Source: Amphritea sp. 1_MG-2023 (GTDB lineage Bacteria > Pseudomonadota > Gammaproteobacteria > Pseudomonadales > Balneatricaceae). From it: 64,000 nt of DNA. Each line of letters starts with the position of its first letter. The first letter of the stretch is position 1. The stretch covers positions 124,001 to 188,000 of the forward strand of contig NZ_JAUOQE010000002.1 of NCBI RefSeq assembly GCF_030547545.1. Direction: 5' to 3'. Of the stretch, positions 61,331 through 64,000 are shown in pieces. Under the pieces are notes generated by a model, which had not been told where the DNA came from, did not search any database, and saw only the letters and a program-made list of their open reading frames with translations. Both the position numbers and the translations under genes were made by a program.

Positions 61331-62170
61331 TTAACTTATGTCGCGGGTGACTGGGTAGCGCTCAGGTGCGGCAGTTTCAAGTATCTCTATTGGGTCATCA
61401 AGGCTAATGATACCGTGATTGAGCGCAATTAAATTTTGCCCGAAATGGGCTTCACCGTCGCGCCCTTTGCGGTATTTTTTTAACACACTTAGCGGCTCTC
61501 GATCGGGATTTCGTTGTAGCGTGGTTGGATCGGTGGTGGTGAGAATGCAGCGGCCACAGGGCTTGACGATCTCAAACTCAACCTCACCAACGCGGATCCG
61601 TTTCCAGCTATCTTCGGCGTAAGCCTCGCAGTGTTCGATGACCAAGTTGGGACGCATCTGCTGCATCAATACGGTGCTTTGGCAGCGTTGATTCAGGTCA
61701 TCGAGTGAGGCTTGAGAGATCAGTAGTAAAGGGTAACCATCGGCAAAGGCAACTTGATGAGCAGGCTTGTCGCTGACAGCTCGCTCGGATTGCTCGCCGA
61801 AAAGATACAGTTTACACGGCTGTTGCATGAGTGCTTCAAACCAGCGTTGTGCCGATTCGCCACAGTAGCGGGCACGAATCTGATCGTGCCAGACATTGAT
61901 CTCATCATACTGTTGACTGAGTGCGGCATATTCAAGGGTGAGTGGCTCGACCCCTGGGGCAGAGATCATTAAGCCTCCTGGGAGGAGGGCCGTTTTGACA
62001 GTTAGGAGTTGAGGGTGGGTGCGTGCGGTGAGGAACTTACCCTGTTCATTACACAGCACCAGCTGACGGTCGAAGGCCAGCCCCGTGGCAGTCACCGAGC
62101 TACGGCTTAAGCTGACAGGGGCGGTGGATTTGATGGGGTAAACCGTGATAGCGGAAAGACTCGGCGACAT
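61331..62170 (-). CDS. MOSC-domain protein, YcbX-like
   Basis: 279 residues from the ATG at 62170. An N-terminal MOSC_N beta-barrel (LSAITVYPIKSTAPVSLSRSSV) is followed by the MOSC domain with the molybdenum-cofactor ligand Cys in FEIVKPCGRCILTTTDPTT and DGYPLLLISQASL. E. coli YcbX, built the same way, is a Moco enzyme that reduces N-hydroxylated bases such as 6-hydroxylaminopurine. No 2Fe-2S domain is attached at the C-terminus. It converges with tmcA, 11 bp apart. Confidence 0.85.
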   Translation of the reverse strand: MSPSLSAITVYPIKSTAPVSLSRSSVTATGLAFDRQLVLCNEQGKFLTARTHPQLLTVKTALLPGGLMISAPGVEPLTLEYAALSQQYDEINVWHDQIRARYCGESAQRWFEALMQQPCKLYLFGEQSERAVSDKPAHQVAFADGYPLLLISQASLDDLNQRCQSTVLMQQMRPNLVIEHCEAYAEDSWKRIRVGEVEFEIVKPCGRCILTTTDPTTLQRNPDREPLSVLKKYRKGRDGEAHFGQNLIALNHGIISLDDPIEILETAAPERYPVTRDIS

Positions 62171-62402
62171 CTTAGATACTCTGGTGATTTGTGTTGGCGT
62201 TTGGCAATACTCAGCCCAGCTAGTGATGCCTATCCTCGCTTTGATCGGCTTAAAAAGCAATTGCCTGAGTAACTGAGTAACCCATCGATTGCCTTAAGGG
62301 GTCATACTGTAAAAGGTTGAGTCGCTTATGTACGTTTATTTTGATGTATAGTGCAGGCTCTGAGAGGTTGCTAATGTTGAATCGATTGATGATGAGGTCG
62401 GT

Positions 62403-62624
62403 ATGGAAATCACGCCTGAGAGGCTACAAAAACTGGCGAATATGCAGATGCCATTTGGTAAATATAAGGGCCGACTCCTGTTAGAGTTACCCGAGCCCTA
62501 TTTGGTCTGGTTTGCCGGCCAAGGTTTTCCGTCAGGCGAGATTGGTATTTTGTTACAGATTCTATATGAAGTGAAACTCAATGGGTTGGAAGAGGTATTA
62601 CGCCCCTTAACCAAGTCCTATTGA
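62403..62624 (+). CDS. DUF3820 small protein
   Basis: 73 residues. The DUF3820 signature MPFGKYKGRLLLELPEPYLVWFAGQGFPSGEIGILLQILYEVKLNGLEEVLRPL is complete. Family members are cytoplasmic and short, sometimes described as quorum-sensing-regulated virulence factors from the Pseudomonas representative, but their action is unknown. Confidence 0.9.
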   Translation: MEITPERLQKLANMQMPFGKYKGRLLLELPEPYLVWFAGQGFPSGEIGILLQILYEVKLNGLEEVLRPLTKSY

Positions 62625-62741
62625 TGAGCGTGATGAGTTGCTGCGATTGCATTTGTCACGCATACTTTGAATCTGATACTTGCTAAGTATTGCACTATAG
62701 CCATACCGGACCGCGATTGTTAGCTAAACGGGAGAACTTCT

Positions 62742-63281
62742 ATGACACGTTTGCGCATATTTCTGACTGCCTTGCTGCTGATCTTTATGCCGGTTAACGT
62801 CAGCGCCGCTTCAGCACAAGAAATTGAGGCCAAGGTTAATCAGGCACTACAAGCGCTGTATCAGCATAGCTCAGCGGGACAAACGCTAACCCAGAAAGCG
62901 GTCGGCGTATTGGTTTTTCCTGAAGTGATCAAGGCGGGTGTGGGGATCGGTGGCGAATACGGTGAAGGCGCGTTGCGCGTTGGCGGCAAAACGGTGGCAT
63001 ATTATAATGTCGCCGCCGCTTCTATTGGTTTTCAGCTAGGGGCGCAGATAAAATCTCAAGTGCTGTTATTTATGACACCAGATGCCCTGACTCAATTTCG
63101 TAACAGTCATGGTTGGGAAGCCGGTGTCGATGGCAGTGTTGCTCTGGCAAGCCTCGGTGCGGGCGGTACCCTCGATTCACATACCCTACAACAACCGATT
63201 ATTGGCTTTATCTTTTCCAATAAAGGCTTGATGTATAACTTGAGTATCGAAGGTTCGAAAATAACGCGGATTAACCGGTAA
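62742..63281 (+). CDS. exported YSC84/BPSL1445-type lipid-binding protein
   Basis: 179 residues. Signal peptide to NVSAAS, then a YSC84-like (PF04366) domain: AKVNQALQALYQHSSAGQTLTQKAVGVLVFPEVIKAGVGIGGEYGEGAL, then VAYYNVAAASIGFQLGAQIKSQVLLFMT and a final GFIFSNKGLMYNLSIEGSKI. Bacterial members are exported or surface lipid-binding proteins. GGGAG lies before the ATG. The next gene follows by 11 bp. Confidence 0.88.
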   Translation: MTRLRIFLTALLLIFMPVNVSAASAQEIEAKVNQALQALYQHSSAGQTLTQKAVGVLVFPEVIKAGVGIGGEYGEGALRVGGKTVAYYNVAAASIGFQLGAQIKSQVLLFMTPDALTQFRNSHGWEAGVDGSVALASLGAGGTLDSHTLQQPIIGFIFSNKGLMYNLSIEGSKITRINR

Positions 63282-63292
63282 CGGGTGAGCTA

Positions 63293-63838
63293 ATGTGGTA
63301 TCGAATTAGGCAATATAAAATGCGAAATCAAATAATAACTTTATGGGTGGCGAGTGCATTGTTGTTAGCCCCGCTATCGGTGCAGGCTAAAAAACCGGAA
63401 TGGGCTGGCAACGGTGCAGAGCAATCCGCTGCAGATAATCAGCAGCGATACAAAGAGTCCGAGCAACCGTCTCACCGCTTTGATGATAATGAGCAGCATC
63501 ATATTCGTCAGTATTATCTTGGCGATGACTATGTGCATGAGACTGAAGGAAAGGGCAAGCATAAGCCGAAGCCGCTGCCGCCGGGGTTACAGAAAAAACT
63601 TGCGAATGGAGGAAAGCTGCCTCCCGGTTGGCAGAAAAAAGTTATTGCAGGCGGAGTTCTCGATCACGATCTGTATCGTCGTTCAGAGGCCTTACCTTAT
63701 GAGCTGGAGCGACGGTTAGACCGCATCGCCGGAGAGGAGCATCGTCGCATAGGTCATAAGATTATTCGAGTGCTTGAAGGGAATGCCACCATTATTGATG
63801 TGATTGATATACTGGATGGCACAGGCCTGTTGGAGTAA
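63293..63838 (+). CDS. exported CigR/RcnB-like protein
   Basis: 181 residues. A signal peptide (ending LSVQAKK) is followed by a highly charged region and the repeated motif LPPGLQKKLANGGKLPPGWQKKV, typical of CigR/RcnB-type proteins, then YELERRLDRI...HRRIGHKIIRVLEGNATIIDVIDI. CigR is known as an anti-virulence inner-membrane protein in Salmonella, RcnB as a periplasmic Ni/Co homeostasis factor; which applies here is open. The start at 63293 has GGTGAG upstream; an internal ATG at 63320 is also possible. Likely an operon with the preceding gene. Confidence 0.75.
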   Translation: MWYRIRQYKMRNQIITLWVASALLLAPLSVQAKKPEWAGNGAEQSAADNQQRYKESEQPSHRFDDNEQHHIRQYYLGDDYVHETEGKGKHKPKPLPPGLQKKLANGGKLPPGWQKKVIAGGVLDHDLYRRSEALPYELERRLDRIAGEEHRRIGHKIIRVLEGNATIIDVIDILDGTGLLE

Positions 63839-63871
63839 ACCTCTGGCGAAATATGTGGAGTGAAGGTATAG

Positions 63872-64000
63872 ATGACCCCCGCCATTAAGTTAGCTAAACG
63901 CGCAAAAATTAATTTCAGTATGCATGAATATACGCACGATCCTGATTGTGAATGTTATGGTGACGAAGCGGCTCGGGCGCTGAATGTCTCGCCTCAGCGG
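63872..64000 (+). CDS. ybaK: Cys-tRNA(Pro) deacylase YbaK, 5' part
   Basis: 43 codons before the window ends. MTPAIKLAKRAKINFSMHEY and THDP...CYGDEAARALNVSP match the YbaK/EbsC N-terminus (MTPAVxLLxKAxIxFxxHEYxHDP...YGxEAA). The enzyme hydrolyses cysteine mischarged on tRNA-Pro, and the catalytic part lies beyond the edge. GTGGAGTGAAGG precedes the ATG. CECYGD here carries Cys instead of the usual non-Cys residues, which is a minor variant. Confidence 0.88.
   Translation, partial: MTPAIKLAKRAKINFSMHEYTHDPDCECYGDEAARALNVSPQR

Noticed and set aside
1-64000. CRISPR arrays, tRNA or rRNA genes and prophage structural genes
   Set aside because: No regularly spaced repeats with spacers, no cloverleaf-like sequence in the gaps that I examined, and no capsid, tail or integrase genes. 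A tRNA scan would be needed to be certain.

Overview
The window looks like chromosomal DNA of a marine-type gammaproteobacterium (an Oceanospirillales-like relative). The basis is the house-keeping content: E. coli-type tyrS, pabB, a RaiA/HPF factor, modABC/modE, tmcA, YfcG, YnfA, DUF924 and YbaK homologues, combined with a tripartite tricarboxylate (TTT) transporter, an SLC13 carboxylate symporter and an alginate-export-like porin. Base composition is moderate. This placement is inference from gene families; no rRNA, tRNA, CRISPR array or prophage was seen. Genes are densely packed on both strands.

Region by region. 0.4-2.5 kb: small envelope proteins (a lipoprotein with a helical partner, an Excalibur-domain membrane protein, an MliC-like lipoprotein) and a stub of a LysR regulator. 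2.9-8 kb: a ferric-reductase-like flavohaem membrane protein, an iron-type alcohol dehydrogenase and a dicarboxylate/Na+ symporter. 8.2-12.3 kb: small proteins, including a DUF302 protein, a holin-like membrane protein beside an M15 peptidoglycan peptidase, a zinc-ribbon membrane protein, YnfA, DUF1272 and DinB. 12.3-13.5 kb: a Bcr/CflA drug exporter.

13.6-25.9 kb holds the most coherent regulated module: an omega-aminotransferase, a LuxR-type regulator, a uspA-tctC-tctB-tctA transporter operon, a porin-aldehyde dehydrogenase-tyrS run, and a second, paralogous LuxR-type regulator. The 18-bp inverted repeat ATCAACC-N4-GGTTGAT lies upstream of all three catabolic/transport transcription units, and both luxR genes have a TTAATATATTAA palindrome in front of them. 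I read this as a two-regulator regulon for uptake and breakdown of an amino-carboxylate. It continues into a PuuB-like FAD oxidase with a DUF861 cupin, a MoaF-like protein, a LysR/NTF2-like divergent pair and a GabD-type dehydrogenase (26-32.4 kb).

32.5-43.3 kb: pabB, a 263-bp IS5-type MITE with TTAG target duplications, a D-amino-acid aminotransferase, a LysR regulator, an Lrp-type regulator divergent from a cysteine-desulfhydrase-like PLP enzyme, and an operon in which pxpA-pxpB-pxpC (5-oxoprolinase) is bracketed by the two halves of D-glutamate cyclase (DUF1445 and DUF4392) as separate genes. With the transaminase this suggests D-glutamate/5-oxoproline salvage.

43.6-64 kb: an EAL-HDOD protein, an SH3-repeat exported protein, RaiA/HPF, modABC and divergent modE with two clear ModE boxes, a GMC oxidoreductase with its Tat-exported small subunit, a helix-turn-helix/PD-(D/E)XK nuclease-like protein, YfcG, DUF924, a degenerate GGDEF membrane protein, an FGGY kinase, tmcA, a MOSC protein, DUF3820, a YSC84-type protein, a CigR/RcnB-like protein and the 5' end of ybaK. 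A recurrent oddity is short tandem duplication over the stop codons of three unrelated genes (35.1, 46.2 and 57.7 kb).
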